A DNA stretch of 64,000 bases from Nocardia colli (lineage in GTDB: Bacteria; Actinomycetota; Actinomycetes; Mycobacteriales; Mycobacteriaceae), in assembly GCF_008704205.1 (NCBI RefSeq), contig NZ_VXLC01000025.1:1-64000 (forward strand), read 5' to 3'. The notes beneath the pieces were generated by a model. That model had not been told where the DNA came from. It did not search any database and saw nothing but the letters and a program-made list of their open reading frames with translations. Below are positions 33,360-41,741 of the stretch, one piece after another. The first letter of the stretch is position 1, and each line of letters begins with the position of its first letter. The position numbers and the translations under genes are program-made.

Positions 33360-33479
33360 GACTCCTTCGCGTTCACGGATGCGCCCAGCCGACCCATCCT
33401 TACCCGAAACGTCGGAGCCGAGGCGGCGATGTCTACATCGCGGTCTCGACGATCAGTTCGTGCGAGCCGCGTATCCCGC

Positions 33480-33700
33480 GGGAAGTTCGAATCGACCCTT
33501 GTCACGTTCGTTGATCGACTCGACGGCCACGGCCTGATCAGCAAGACCATTGATCCGGAGGATCGTCGTCGGCGGCAGATCCAGCTCGCCGAGGCAGGGA
33601 CGGGAGCGCTGCGCCCTGGCATACGCACAGCCGCCCACCTGAACGACAGCGAGTCCTCCTGCAGCGGAACAGCATCCGAGAGAGAGATGCCATGCGTTAC
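33480..33700 (+). pseudogene. Remnant of a MarR family regulator
   Basis: A plus-strand frame reads GKFESTLVTFVDRLDGHG, then LISKTIDPEDRRRRQIQLAE and AGTGAL. That is the recognition helix and wing of MarR proteins (normally STLVxxVDRLExxGLVxRxxDPxDRRRRxVxLTxxGxxAL). Homology to the N-terminal half is absent, there is no ribosome site, and the continuation (AHLNDSESSCSGTASEREM) only faintly recalls the MarR C-terminus. The rest of the 33360-33753 gap shows no other gene. It lies just upstream of the SDR gene and may once have regulated it. Confidence 0.6.
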
Positions 33701-33717
33701 CACGTCACGAACTCGCG

Positions 33718-33752
33718 TTGACTTGTTGAACACACTGACATACTTTGTTCAA
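33718..33752 (+). promoter_or_regulatory. Leaderless promoter overlapped by a repressor dyad
   Basis: A -35 box TTGACT (33718-33723), a 17-bp spacer and a -10 box TACTTT (33741-33746) place the transcript start within a base or two of the SDR ATG (33754), giving a leaderless mRNA; there is no ribosome site. TTGAACA (33726-33732) and TGTTCAA (33746-33752) form a perfect seven-base-arm dyad across the spacer and -10 box, ideal for repression. Confidence 0.55.
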
Positions 33753-33753
33753 T

Positions 33754-34695
33754 ATGCCTCTCACTACCGCGCTGGAGGTCGTCGTAGGTGTCGACCTGCA
33801 CGGCAAAGTTTGCGTAATCACCGGCGCGTCTTCCGGATTGGGCCGGGAATCGGCGCGGGCGTTCGCTGCGGCGGGGGCGCATGTCGTGCTGGCCGCCCGG
33901 AACGCCGAAGTGCTTGCCGCGGTTCAGGTTTGGATCGATGCGGAGGTGCCCGGTGCGCGGACCACCACGGTCGCACTGGATTTGACCTCGCTGGACAGCG
34001 TGCGGGTCGCGGCGGCCACGATCGCCGAACTCGCCCCGCGGATCCATGTGCTGATGAACAACGCCGGGGTCATGTTCACGCCGTTCGGCCGGACGGTAGA
34101 CGGCTTCGAAACCCAGTTCGGCACAAATCATCTCGGCCACTTCGAACTCACCCGGCTACTGGTCCCCCAGCTGGTCGCCGCGAACGGTGCGCGAGTGGTC
34201 ATCCTGTCCTCCGACGGCCACCGGATCAGCGACGTCGACCTGGCCGACCTCAACTGGCACGACCGCGAATACGACAAGTTCCGGGCTTACGGCGCCTCGA
34301 AGACCGCCAACGTGCTGCACATGGTCGAGCTGGACCGGCGACTGCGTGACCGCGGCGTGCGGGCCTACGCCGTGCATCCGGGCATGGTGGCGACGTCGCT
34401 GGCCAAGCACATGACCGCCGAGGACCTCACCACGATGCGCGGCTATCTGCCGCGCCGGGCCCGGCGCGCCACCGAGCAAACCCCCGAAACCGATGCGCGC
34501 CCGAAGATCTCGACGCCCGAACAGGGCGCCGCCACCCAGGTGTGGGCGGCCGTCAGCCCGGAGCTCACCGACATCGGTTCGGTGTATCTCGCGAACTGCG
34601 AAATCCGCAGCAACGCTGCGCCGTACGCGCTGGACGAGGCCAATGCGGCTGCCCTGTGGGACGTTTCCGAGAAGCTCTGCGCTCAGGAAGGCTGA
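33754..34695 (+). CDS. Short-chain dehydrogenase/reductase
   Basis: A 313-aa SDR. The NAD(P)-binding motif is GKVCVITGASSGLGRESA, then MNNAGVM and the catalytic YGASKTAN (Tyr and Lys), with Ser in VILSSDGHR. It resembles retinol dehydrogenase/WW-domain oxidoreductase-like SDRs, which are a little longer than classical ones. ATG 33754 is favoured because a promoter ends just before it; TTG 33745 is in frame but lies in the promoter. The substrate is unknown. Confidence 0.92.
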   Translation: MPLTTALEVVVGVDLHGKVCVITGASSGLGRESARAFAAAGAHVVLAARNAEVLAAVQVWIDAEVPGARTTTVALDLTSLDSVRVAAATIAELAPRIHVLMNNAGVMFTPFGRTVDGFETQFGTNHLGHFELTRLLVPQLVAANGARVVILSSDGHRISDVDLADLNWHDREYDKFRAYGASKTANVLHMVELDRRLRDRGVRAYAVHPGMVATSLAKHMTAEDLTTMRGYLPRRARRATEQTPETDARPKISTPEQGAATQVWAAVSPELTDIGSVYLANCEIRSNAAPYALDEANAAALWDVSEKLCAQEG

Positions 34696-34707
34696 CCGAC
34701 CAGCGGT

Positions 34708-35304
34708 TCAACTACCGGCGAAACCCGCGACGATGTGCTCGGAAACGAAGCGGCGTACCGCCCGAGGGTTGTCCAGATTCACCTGCATCGGCGGCAGCAG
34801 TTCGAAGCTGAGCAGCATCCGCACGATCCACTCGCCGACGGTGGCCGGATCGACACCGTCACGGATCTCGCCGCGCTCCTTTGCCTCACGCACCAGCGGT
34901 TTCCACAAGTCCATGGACCGCGCCAGCAGATCGTCGCCACTGTTGCGCAGCAACAACAGCAGTACCGATTCGTTGCTAGTCCCCGGCGCGATCGTGTCGG
35001 CGCGTTGCCGATGCGCACAGATCAGCACCGCCGCAGCCGCCACCTGGTCGGCGAGGGTCTGGTGTTGCCGCACCTCGGTGACCAGCGCTTCGATGAACGC
35101 CGACGTCACATAGTCCAGCGCTGATTTGATCGCCGCGTCTCGATTACCGAAGGCGTTGTACACGGTGCCGCGGGACACACCGGCCGCCTCGGCGACCGCG
35201 GTGAGATTGAACTGCCTGGGACCCAACCGCTGCAACGTCGCCGTAGTAGCGCGCATAAGCGCAGGTGACACCGTCCGACCCGACTGGCCCACCGCCTCGC
35301 CCAT
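34708..35304 (-). CDS. TetR family regulator, divergent to ABC-F gene
   Basis: A 198-aa TetR protein with the HTH LMRATTATLQRLGPRQFNLTAVAEAAGVSRGTVYNAFGNRDAAIKSAL. I start it at ATG 35304 (GTG 35310 also possible); the longer frame reads into the promoter of the divergent ABC-F gene. The palindrome CTATCGATAG (35315-35324) lies directly upstream, suggesting autoregulation and control of the ABC-F gene. Confidence 0.9.
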   Translation of the reverse strand: MGEAVGQSGRTVSPALMRATTATLQRLGPRQFNLTAVAEAAGVSRGTVYNAFGNRDAAIKSALDYVTSAFIEALVTEVRQHQTLADQVAAAAVLICAHRQRADTIAPGTSNESVLLLLLRNSGDDLLARSMDLWKPLVREAKERGEIRDGVDPATVGEWIVRMLLSFELLPPMQVNLDNPRAVRRFVSEHIVAGFAGS

Positions 35305-35314
35305 TTTCACGACT

Positions 35315-35324
35315 CTATCGATAG
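35315..35324. promoter_or_regulatory. 10-bp palindrome in TetR/ABC-F divergent promoter
   Basis: CTATCGATAG is a perfect palindrome, five to eleven bases from the possible TetR starts and about 84 bp upstream of the ABC-F ATG. It is a candidate TetR half-operator; the symmetry does not extend further. Confidence 0.4.
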
Positions 35325-35407
35325 CAGTTGAATCGGAGCAACTCGTCGCGGGCTCCGCGGAAACCGAGTTGCCAGGGGCCGCGTCGGTGGGGTTGGCTGG
35401 AAGTCCC

Positions 35408-37090
35408 ATGGCGCACATAGATATCGCGGATCTCGACTACTTCCTCCCGGACGGGCGACAGCTGCTCGACGGGGTCGGCTTCCGGATCGGCGAGGGGGTC
35501 AAGGCGGCGCTGATCGGGCCGAACGGCACCGGGAAGACGACATTGCTCGGGCTCATCGCCGGCGATCTCACGCCCGATGGCGGCTCGGTGACCCGGTCCG
35601 GGAGTCTGGGTGTGATGCGGCAGTTCGTCGGGCAGGTCGACGACGAGACCACCGTGCGTGACCTGCTGATCGGGGTGGCCGCGCCCGCGGTTCGTGCGGC
35701 CGCGATCGCACTCGACGCGGCCGAGAACGCGTTGATCGAGCAGGACGAGCAGTCGACTCAGCTCGCGTACGCGCACGCGCTGACGGACTGGGTCGACGTC
35801 GGCGGATACGACGCCGAAACGTTCTGGGATCGGGTGACGACGGCCGCCCTCGGCGTTCCGTTCGACAAAGCCAAGTGGCGGTCGGTGCGCACGCTCAGCG
35901 GCGGCGAGCAGAAGCGGGTCGTGCTGGAGGCGTTGTTCGCCGGGCCGGACGAGTTGCTGCTGCTCGACGAGCCGGACAACTATCTGGACGTGCCCGGCAA
36001 ACAGTGGCTGGAGCGGACGATCGCCGAGTCGGACAAGTCGGTGCTGTTCGTCAGTCACGATCGCGAGCTGATCGCGAACGCGGCCACCCGGATCGTCACC
36101 CTCGAACCCGGGGTCAGCGGCGCGACGTCCTGGATTCACGGTGGCGGCTTCGCCGGATATCAGCAGGCGCGCGAGGATCGCAATTCGCGCTTGGCCGAAT
36201 TGCGCAGGCGCTGGGACGAAGACCACGCCAAGTTGCGTGCGCTGGTGCTGCGGTTGCGGGAGAAGGCCAAGTTCAACGACGGTGTCGCGGCGCGGTATCA
36301 CGCCGCGCAGACCAGGTTGGCCAAGTTCGAGGCGGCCGGGCCGCCGGAGGCTATTCCGTTGCGGCAGAACGTATCCGTGCGGTTGCGCGGCGGCCGGACC
36401 GGACGGCGATCACTGGTCTGCACGCAGCTCGAACTCACCGGATTGATGCGCCCGTTCGACGCGGAGATCTGGTTCGGCGATCGCGTTGCGGTGTTGGGCG
36501 CCAACGGATCCGGCAAGTCACACTTCCTCCGGCTGCTGGCCGCGGGCGGCACCGATCCGGAGAACGAACACCGGCCGATCCAGGACATCGACCTCGCGCC
36601 GGTGCCGCACACCGGCACCGCGGTGCTCGGCGCTCGAGTTCGCCCCGGTTATTTCGCGCAGACCCACTCGCGACCGGACCTGTCCGGGCGAACGCTGCTG
36701 GAGATCCTGCATCTCGGCAACGAACACCGCGACGGCATGGGCCGTGAGGCGGCCACCCGGGTGCTCGACCGCTACGGCCTGGCCCGCGCCGCCGAGCAGC
36801 GCTACGACGAACTCTCCGGCGGCCAGCAGGCCCGGCTGCAAATCCTGCTGCTCGAACTGTCCGGCGTCACCATGTTGCTGCTCGACGAGCCCACCGACAA
36901 CCTCGACCTGCACTCCGCCGACGCGCTCGAGCAGGGCATCGCCGAATTCGCCGGGACCGTCGTCGCCGTCACCCACGACCGCTGGTTCGCCCGCGAATTC
37001 GACCGATTCCTGGTCTTCGGTTCCGACGGCACCGTCTACGAACGCGATACTCCGGTTTGGGACGAGACGCGGGTAAATCGCACGCGCTGA
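35408..37090 (+). CDS. ABC-F family ATPase (ribosome-associated, possible antibiotic resistance)
   Basis: A 560-aa soluble protein with two ABC cassettes and no membrane part. The first has Walker A GPNGTGKTT, signature LSGGEQKR and Walker B LLLLDEPDNYLD; the second has GANGSGKSH, LSGGQQAR and MLLLDEPTDNLD. The inter-domain linker (about residues 245-330) is the P-site tRNA-interacting region of ABC-F factors. Such proteins rescue stalled ribosomes or remove antibiotics from them. The divergent TetR could make it drug-inducible. GGAAG precedes ATG 35408. Confidence 0.9.
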   Translation: MAHIDIADLDYFLPDGRQLLDGVGFRIGEGVKAALIGPNGTGKTTLLGLIAGDLTPDGGSVTRSGSLGVMRQFVGQVDDETTVRDLLIGVAAPAVRAAAIALDAAENALIEQDEQSTQLAYAHALTDWVDVGGYDAETFWDRVTTAALGVPFDKAKWRSVRTLSGGEQKRVVLEALFAGPDELLLLDEPDNYLDVPGKQWLERTIAESDKSVLFVSHDRELIANAATRIVTLEPGVSGATSWIHGGGFAGYQQAREDRNSRLAELRRRWDEDHAKLRALVLRLREKAKFNDGVAARYHAAQTRLAKFEAAGPPEAIPLRQNVSVRLRGGRTGRRSLVCTQLELTGLMRPFDAEIWFGDRVAVLGANGSGKSHFLRLLAAGGTDPENEHRPIQDIDLAPVPHTGTAVLGARVRPGYFAQTHSRPDLSGRTLLEILHLGNEHRDGMGREAATRVLDRYGLARAAEQRYDELSGGQQARLQILLLELSGVTMLLLDEPTDNLDLHSADALEQGIAEFAGTVVAVTHDRWFAREFDRFLVFGSDGTVYERDTPVWDETRVNRTR

Positions 37091-37106
37091 AGGCTTTTCG
37101 GGGCGC

Positions 37107-37673
37107 CTACTTCTTGACCTCGTAGCGCAGCAGCGCCAGGCCGTTGTCGAATGCGGTGGCCTCGGCCAGTTTCAGCTCGCGCGGGTCCTCGAAAACGCGG
37201 GCACCCTTGCCGCGGGCGACCGGGCACACGCGCATCTGGACTTCGTCGACCAGGCCTGCGTCGAACAGAGAGCGCACGAGGGTCAAGCTCCCCCACACCC
37301 AGATGTCCTTGCCGCTCTGCTGCTTCAGCTCACGAATGGTGGCAGCCGGGTCGCGAGTGACGGTCGCGGCCGGAAAGTCGCCCCAGGGAGCATCCTCGAG
37401 CGTCGTCGACGCGACGAACTTGGTCAGCCCGTTGACCTTCTCGCCATACTCGCCCTGATCCTTGGCATAGGGCCAGTAGTCCTTGGACTGGGCATAGGTG
37501 TTCGCACCGATAATCATCGTGTCGACCGAATCGATGAACCCCATCACACTCGCCTGATACACCTGATCCGACTTCTCGGAGAACGGCTCCGCCGTGACGA
37601 AACTGAGCCCGCCATCCTCCTCCGCAACAATATTGTCGACGGTCACCCACTGCTGGACGATGAGCTTGCGCAT
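37107..37673 (-). CDS. Dihydrofolate reductase-fold (RibD C-terminal) protein
   Basis: A 188-aa NADPH-dependent reductase-like protein of the RibD_C family: MRKLIVQQWVTVDNIVAEEDGGLSFV, IIGANTYAQSKDYWPYA, and IWVWGSLTLVRSLFDAGLVDEVQMRVCPVARGKGARVFEDP. ATG 37673 has GAGGAGGAA upstream. The true substrate is unknown; most such stand-alone proteins are not in folate or riboflavin synthesis. A tiny frameshifted frame with its own ribosome site lies 48 bases upstream. Confidence 0.9.
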   Translation of the reverse strand: MRKLIVQQWVTVDNIVAEEDGGLSFVTAEPFSEKSDQVYQASVMGFIDSVDTMIIGANTYAQSKDYWPYAKDQGEYGEKVNGLTKFVASTTLEDAPWGDFPAATVTRDPAATIRELKQQSGKDIWVWGSLTLVRSLFDAGLVDEVQMRVCPVARGKGARVFEDPRELKLAEATAFDNGLALLRYEVKK

Positions 37674-37720
37674 AGCGGTCTTCCTCCTCAGTCGCGCGGC
37701 CCATTCTGGCCGCTCTACCC

Positions 37721-37799
37721 CTAGGACGGAGCCGCCCACACGTTCTCGACATCCAGACCCAAATTAATTTCAGCCGGAGTTGTACTGCTTGATGGACAT
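37721..37799 (-). pseudogene. Possible 25-aa small protein interrupted by one extra base
   Basis: An AAGGAGGG site stands in front of ATG 37799. The frame starts MSIKQYNSG and stops. Shifting by one base after MSIKQY continues as TPAEINLGLDVENVWAAPS and ends at TAG 37721-37723; the span is 79 bases, one more than a multiple of three. Both halves look more like protein than chance. It could be a broken small gene, a leader for the reductase gene, or a coincidence. Confidence 0.35.
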
Positions 37800-37924
37800 A
37801 GTCCCTCCTTCGTCGCGGCGCTGGTTCAGCTACCAATCAGCAATCAGCACCACGGGGAGGTCGTTCAATTGACGAATCCGAGGAACCGATCCGAGTCGCC
37901 TGTGCACTTTGTCAGGGCCGGACG

Positions 37925-38314
37925 CTACATCCACTCGGTGAGGCGGACGATGATTCCGTTGGGGTCGCGCATTTGGAAGTATCGTTCGCCTGAGCTGCCT
38001 TCCCATTTGGAGAAGACGGGTGGTGTGATGATTTCGACCCCTGCTTGCCGGAGTCGGGAGTACTCGGCGTCGACGTCGTCGATGACCAGTACGATGATCA
38101 TGCCCTTGTTCAAGGGGCCGGCGACGGATTCCGGGACGAAGTCGGGGGCGCCGACGCGCAGGAATGCGATATGGAGGTCGGCTTCGGCGGAAAAGACTAC
38201 GGCCAGGCCATCATCGGAGATGGTGTCGGTGAAGCCGAGGTGTTTGATCAGGAAATCGGCCGAGACATCGGGATCCGGGACATTGACCATGATTGCGCCG
38301 CCGAGGACGTTCAA
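37925..38314 (-). CDS. VOC/glyoxalase-fold protein
   Basis: A 129-aa vicinal-oxygen-chelate protein: MVNVPDPDVSADFLIKHLGFTDTISDDGLAVVF in the first module and YSRLRQAGVEIITPPVFSKWEGSSGERYFQMRDPNGIIVRLTEW in the second. The start is TTG 38314, which has GGGAGG at proper distance; an ATG at 38290 is internal. No metal-ligand assignment or substrate is attempted. It may act in resistance or detoxification. Confidence 0.85.
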   Translation of the reverse strand: MNVLGGAIMVNVPDPDVSADFLIKHLGFTDTISDDGLAVVFSAEADLHIAFLRVGAPDFVPESVAGPLNKGMIIVLVIDDVDAEYSRLRQAGVEIITPPVFSKWEGSSGERYFQMRDPNGIIVRLTEWM

Positions 38315-38430
38315 ACGTACCGCCTCCCTTTCGCCGGGTCAGGTTGCGGGCAATTTGCTTGAGTGATCCTAACCCGCCAACTCCGGCCCACTCAGTGGCC
38401 TGCGCCACTCGCGCAGCGCGGTCGGGACCC

Positions 38431-39000
38431 TTATTTGAGTAATCGGCGGATCACGGCTGCGGCGGCGTCGATGTCGTCGGGTTCACCGGTGATGAGTTCA
38501 CGGAAGTAGAAGGACTCGCCGATCCGGACGATCGCGTAGGCCAGGGTGTGGGCGTCGATGTCGTCGGGTTCGCCGACATCCTCGCGGATCAGTTGCGCGA
38601 TCGAGGCCACGAAGCGTCGCTGAATGACACCGTCGCGGGAGGTCAGCACCTGTAAAGCGGTGTCGGTGTGCTGCGCGACGAAGGTCCGCATGGCCGGATA
38701 TCCGGCGGACAGATACAGGCAGCGTCGCACTATTTCGGCGACGCCGGCCGCACCCTGCCCACCGCACTCGCGGCGGATCTCCGCGAACCCCGCGGTCGCG
38801 ATCACCCAGATGACTTCGCCGAGGATCTGCGTCCGATCGCCGTAGCGCCGGTACAGCGTCGAACGGCCGATACCGGCGGCCGTCGCCAGCGCTCTGGCGT
38901 CGATCCAACCGTCGCGGAGAAACATCTCGACTGCGGCGCGCAGCACCGGATCGGTCGACGTCAACTGGGGAATTGGGGAATCTGGCGGCGCGGGCGTCAT
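38431..39000 (-). CDS. TetR family regulator, divergent to secreted esterase
   Basis: A 189-aa TetR protein with the HTH VLRAAVEMFLRDGWIDARALATAAGIGRSTLYRRYGDRTQILGEVIW. ATG 39000 (MTPAPPDSP...) is chosen because the upstream frame is not family-like and contains the operator. It is divergent from the SGNH esterase gene, and a perfect 8-10-8 dyad lies between them, so it probably represses the esterase and itself. Confidence 0.9.
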   Translation of the reverse strand: MTPAPPDSPIPQLTSTDPVLRAAVEMFLRDGWIDARALATAAGIGRSTLYRRYGDRTQILGEVIWVIATAGFAEIRRECGGQGAAGVAEIVRRCLYLSAGYPAMRTFVAQHTDTALQVLTSRDGVIQRRFVASIAQLIREDVGEPDDIDAHTLAYAIVRIGESFYFRELITGEPDDIDAAAAVIRRLLK

Positions 39001-39016
39001 CGATTCTAGTGTGGCA

Positions 39017-39042
39017 TGGGACACCATTGATCGAGTGTCCCA
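39017..39042. promoter_or_regulatory. 8-10-8 dyad operator between TetR and esterase
   Basis: TGGGACAC (39017-39024), a ten-base spacer and GTGTCCCA (39035-39042) form a perfect inverted repeat, 16 bp upstream of the TetR start and 58 bp upstream of the esterase start. Confidence 0.65.
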
Positions 39043-39100
39043 GCCCTGGCCGATCATCCGAGCCAGGGCGATTCGCATTGACTTGCACAGGAGAATGTCG

Positions 39101-39967
39101 ATGTCCAAGCGACCCGTATTCATGGCCATCCTGATCACCCTCGCGGGCACCGTCGCCGCGCCGGTCGCCGCCGCGGAACCGGAGGCGACCTCGTCCGACT
39201 ATCCGTCCTACGTCGCGCTCGGCGATTCCTACACGTCGGGATCGTTCCTCCCGTTCGTGGCCCCGCTGTGCGCCAGGGCCGACCGCAACTACCCCCGCCT
39301 GGTCGCGGCCGCGATCAAACCCAAGTCCTTCACCGACGCCAGTTGTGCCGGCGCGACTACGAAGGCCCTCACCGATCCCCAGGTGGCCACCGGCAATCCA
39401 CCACAGTTCGACGCACTGAAACCGGACACCGCACTGGTCACCCTAGGCATCGGCGGCAACGACATTCCGGCCTTCGACGTCGTGTTCAACTGCGGCGTGC
39501 GGGACGCGGCGGTCCCGCACGGCTCCCCCTGCAATGACTTCTACACCAGAGGCGGCACCGACACGCTGGCCGAGCAGGTCCGCGACGTCGCCCCCAAAGT
39601 CGGTGCGGCACTTGACGGTATCCACCGGCGATCACCGAAGGCCAAGGTGCTGCTCGTCGGCTATCCGGTGGTGCTGCCGGAAACCGGCCCCGGCTGCTGG
39701 CCGATCGTCCCGATCTCCGACGGCGACGTCCCCTTCCTGCGGGACACGATAAAACTGCTCAACCAGGTCCTCACCGAGCAAGCAGCCCGCCACAACGCCA
39801 CCTACGTGGACACTTACACCAGCAGCATCGGCCACGACATGTGCCAGGCCCCGGGCACGAAGTGGCTCGAAGGCCCTATCCCCACCGACCTCGCCGCCCC
39901 GCTGCATCCCAACGGTCACGGCGCTCAGAACCAAGCCCGTCAGGTACTCGCCGAACTGCGCCGCTAG
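39101..39967 (+). CDS. Secreted SGNH/GDSL esterase
   Basis: A 288-aa exported esterase. Signal peptide: MSKRPVFMAILITLAGTVAAPVAAAEP. The mature part has ALGDSYTSG (Ser), CAGATT, GIGGNDIP (oxyanion Asn) and LHPNGHGAQNQ (His), the layout of the S. scabies esterase-type SGNH lipases; several cysteines are in disulfide-like positions. ATG 39101 has GGAG seven bases upstream; ATG 39095 is too close to it. Controlled by the divergent TetR. Confidence 0.92.
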   Translation: MSKRPVFMAILITLAGTVAAPVAAAEPEATSSDYPSYVALGDSYTSGSFLPFVAPLCARADRNYPRLVAAAIKPKSFTDASCAGATTKALTDPQVATGNPPQFDALKPDTALVTLGIGGNDIPAFDVVFNCGVRDAAVPHGSPCNDFYTRGGTDTLAEQVRDVAPKVGAALDGIHRRSPKAKVLLVGYPVVLPETGPGCWPIVPISDGDVPFLRDTIKLLNQVLTEQAARHNATYVDTYTSSIGHDMCQAPGTKWLEGPIPTDLAAPLHPNGHGAQNQARQVLAELRR

Positions 39968-40091
39968 TCGACCCGATACCTGAATAGACACGCCTGCAAC
40001 CAGATTCGGCTCTCCCCCAGCACCGGGGGACGACACCTCTGTCGTCGAAGAACTGCCGCGCGGACCGTCGTCCGAGAGGGTGGCGAGCCAA

Positions 40092-40186
40092 CGGCGACCG
40101 CGGCGCCCTGCTCGGGCGAACCCTGCTCGTCATCCCCGCCTTCAGCCGCGCCTGGCAGTGGCCCGAGCAGGGCGCCGCGGTCGCCG
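40092..40186. repeat. Long perfect inverted repeat (26-bp arms) in a gene-free gap
   Basis: The gap 39968-40290 has no convincing gene. In it, 40092-40117 (CGGCGACCGC...CTCGGGC) is the exact reverse complement of 40161-40186, separated by 43 bases. A weaker match, AGGGTGG on the left and CCACCCT on the right, extends the pairing outward. It could be a very stable hairpin or terminator between the esterase and the RiPP operon, a miniature transposon remnant, or a recombination site. Confidence 0.7.
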
Positions 40187-40290
40187 CAAGCCACCACCCT
40201 GATCGCTTGGCCATCGAGCAGTCGCGCCAAAGAGGTTGCTGCACTGATTCGTTCAGCGGCGACACTGCGTGCCCCCTACCCTGCGCAGGC

Positions 40291-41730
40291 TCACCCGCAC
40301 GGGTGAATCCGATGTTCCAGGGTCGAGACCGCACGCGGCACGCCGATCAGCAAGGCGGCCAGCACGGTGCGGTCGGCAGTGCAGCCGAGATGAGCAATGA
40401 AATCGGGACTTTCGCCGGAGTAGATGCGGGCGGCGAGGCCGAGTGCGGCGGCAGCGAGGGCTCCTCGCTGGAGGACGACACCCGCATCGGCTTGCACTAT
40501 TCGATACCAGCGGGCTCCGGCGGCGGCGATGCCCGCGCGGAAATCGCCGACCGGCAGGAGAGCGGCAGCGGCCTCACCGACGATGGGGTGGTATCGGATG
40601 GAATCATCAACGCCACGGGCGATTTCGATGAGCGCGTGTTCGGCGGGATCGTAGCGGTACAGGCCGGATGCGAGCCCGTCGACCCGGGCGGCGAGGCAGT
40701 ACAGTGCCGCTCCCCGGCCGAACCCCATCCAGCGGTCGGCGACCGCACCGACCAGACCGGCCAACCGGTTCATCTCGATGGCGCGAGGGTAGAACCCGTC
40801 AGCGGGTGACGATCGGCTCTCGATGCCCGCGTCGATGGCTACCGGTATCCGCGGGAGTGCGACCGTGCGCCCGGCCTCCACCGGATATGGCGGCGGTTCC
40901 GCCGCCAGGTTGTCCGGCGCTGTCACGGATGCCGCGTGCAACGCCGCCATCGCCGGCAACTTGTCCGTGATCGCCGGTGTGCGCTCACTGGCAGCGGCCG
41001 GAGCCGACCCGATCAGCTCCGCGGTGCTCTCAGCCCCGGTGTCCTCCCCGACGAACATCATGGCCAGCGCGGCCTCTGCGCGCGGATCGAGATCGAGCAG
41101 GGCATTCACCGACTCGTCGGCGAAGTGCAGGCGGGTGTCCACGGCGGTGGCCAGGCGCGCGGCCACCGCCTCGGCCTGAGCGGCGAGCACGCCGATTTCC
41201 TGTGTCTGCAAGCGGTATCCGAACTCACCGTATTTGAATCCGTTGCGCCAGAATCGAGTTGCGAGCACGACCAGCGCGGCGGGCAGGATCTCCGGCGGAT
41301 CGGGCACCAGCGCGGACAGCGCGCCACGGTGATCGCCCGGTCGCAACAGCTCGAGGCAGTGATGCGCCGAATCATAGTGATAAAGACCGGTTTCCGGACC
41401 GCCAACGGCGACATAGGCAGTCAGCGGATACAGCGCACCGCCGGACGGAGCGGACCGTCCGTGCTGGATGTTGACCGCGCCGGGCACCGGCATGCCGTCG
41501 TGGTCCAGCACCGGCGTCCACAGCACCCGGGTGACGCCGCACAGCTCGAGCAGCAGTGCACCGATCGACGCGGTGGCGGGTTCCTCCTCGTCCCAAGGCA
41601 AGTTCACTCGCTCGGCCTCGGGGTAATGCTTATACCGCGCGGGAGCGACGTTCCAGTCGATCGGACCGTTCGCGGGCCTGCGGCTGCGATCCAGGAATGT
41701 CGTGAGCAATGAACCGATCTCGGCGCTCAT
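40291..41730 (-). CDS. SagB-type FMN dehydrogenase (azoline oxidase) of the RiPP cluster
   Basis: A 479-aa nitroreductase-superfamily protein of the SagB type, in two fused nitroreductase-like halves. Landmarks are WDEEEPATASIGALLLELCGVTR, SAPSGGALYPLTAYVAVGG and FWRNGFKYGEFGYRLQTQEIGVLAAQAEAVAARL in the N-terminal half, and GVVLQRGALAAAALGLAARIYSGES near the C-terminus. In TOMM pathways it oxidises azolines made by YcaO to azoles, using FMN. GGAGGCGG precedes ATG 41730, 11 bases after the YcaO gene, so both are on one mRNA with the F-protein gene. Confidence 0.85.
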   Translation of the reverse strand: MSAEIGSLLTTFLDRSRRPANGPIDWNVAPARYKHYPEAERVNLPWDEEEPATASIGALLLELCGVTRVLWTPVLDHDGMPVPGAVNIQHGRSAPSGGALYPLTAYVAVGGPETGLYHYDSAHHCLELLRPGDHRGALSALVPDPPEILPAALVVLATRFWRNGFKYGEFGYRLQTQEIGVLAAQAEAVAARLATAVDTRLHFADESVNALLDLDPRAEAALAMMFVGEDTGAESTAELIGSAPAAASERTPAITDKLPAMAALHAASVTAPDNLAAEPPPYPVEAGRTVALPRIPVAIDAGIESRSSPADGFYPRAIEMNRLAGLVGAVADRWMGFGRGAALYCLAARVDGLASGLYRYDPAEHALIEIARGVDDSIRYHPIVGEAAAALLPVGDFRAGIAAAGARWYRIVQADAGVVLQRGALAAAALGLAARIYSGESPDFIAHLGCTADRTVLAALLIGVPRAVSTLEHRIHPCG

Positions 41731-41741
41731 CGACCGCCTCC

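Noticed and set aside
39876..40334. Minus-strand frame through the inverted repeat region
   Set aside because: It runs through the hairpin arms and the ends of two real genes, with no family likeness or ribosome site.
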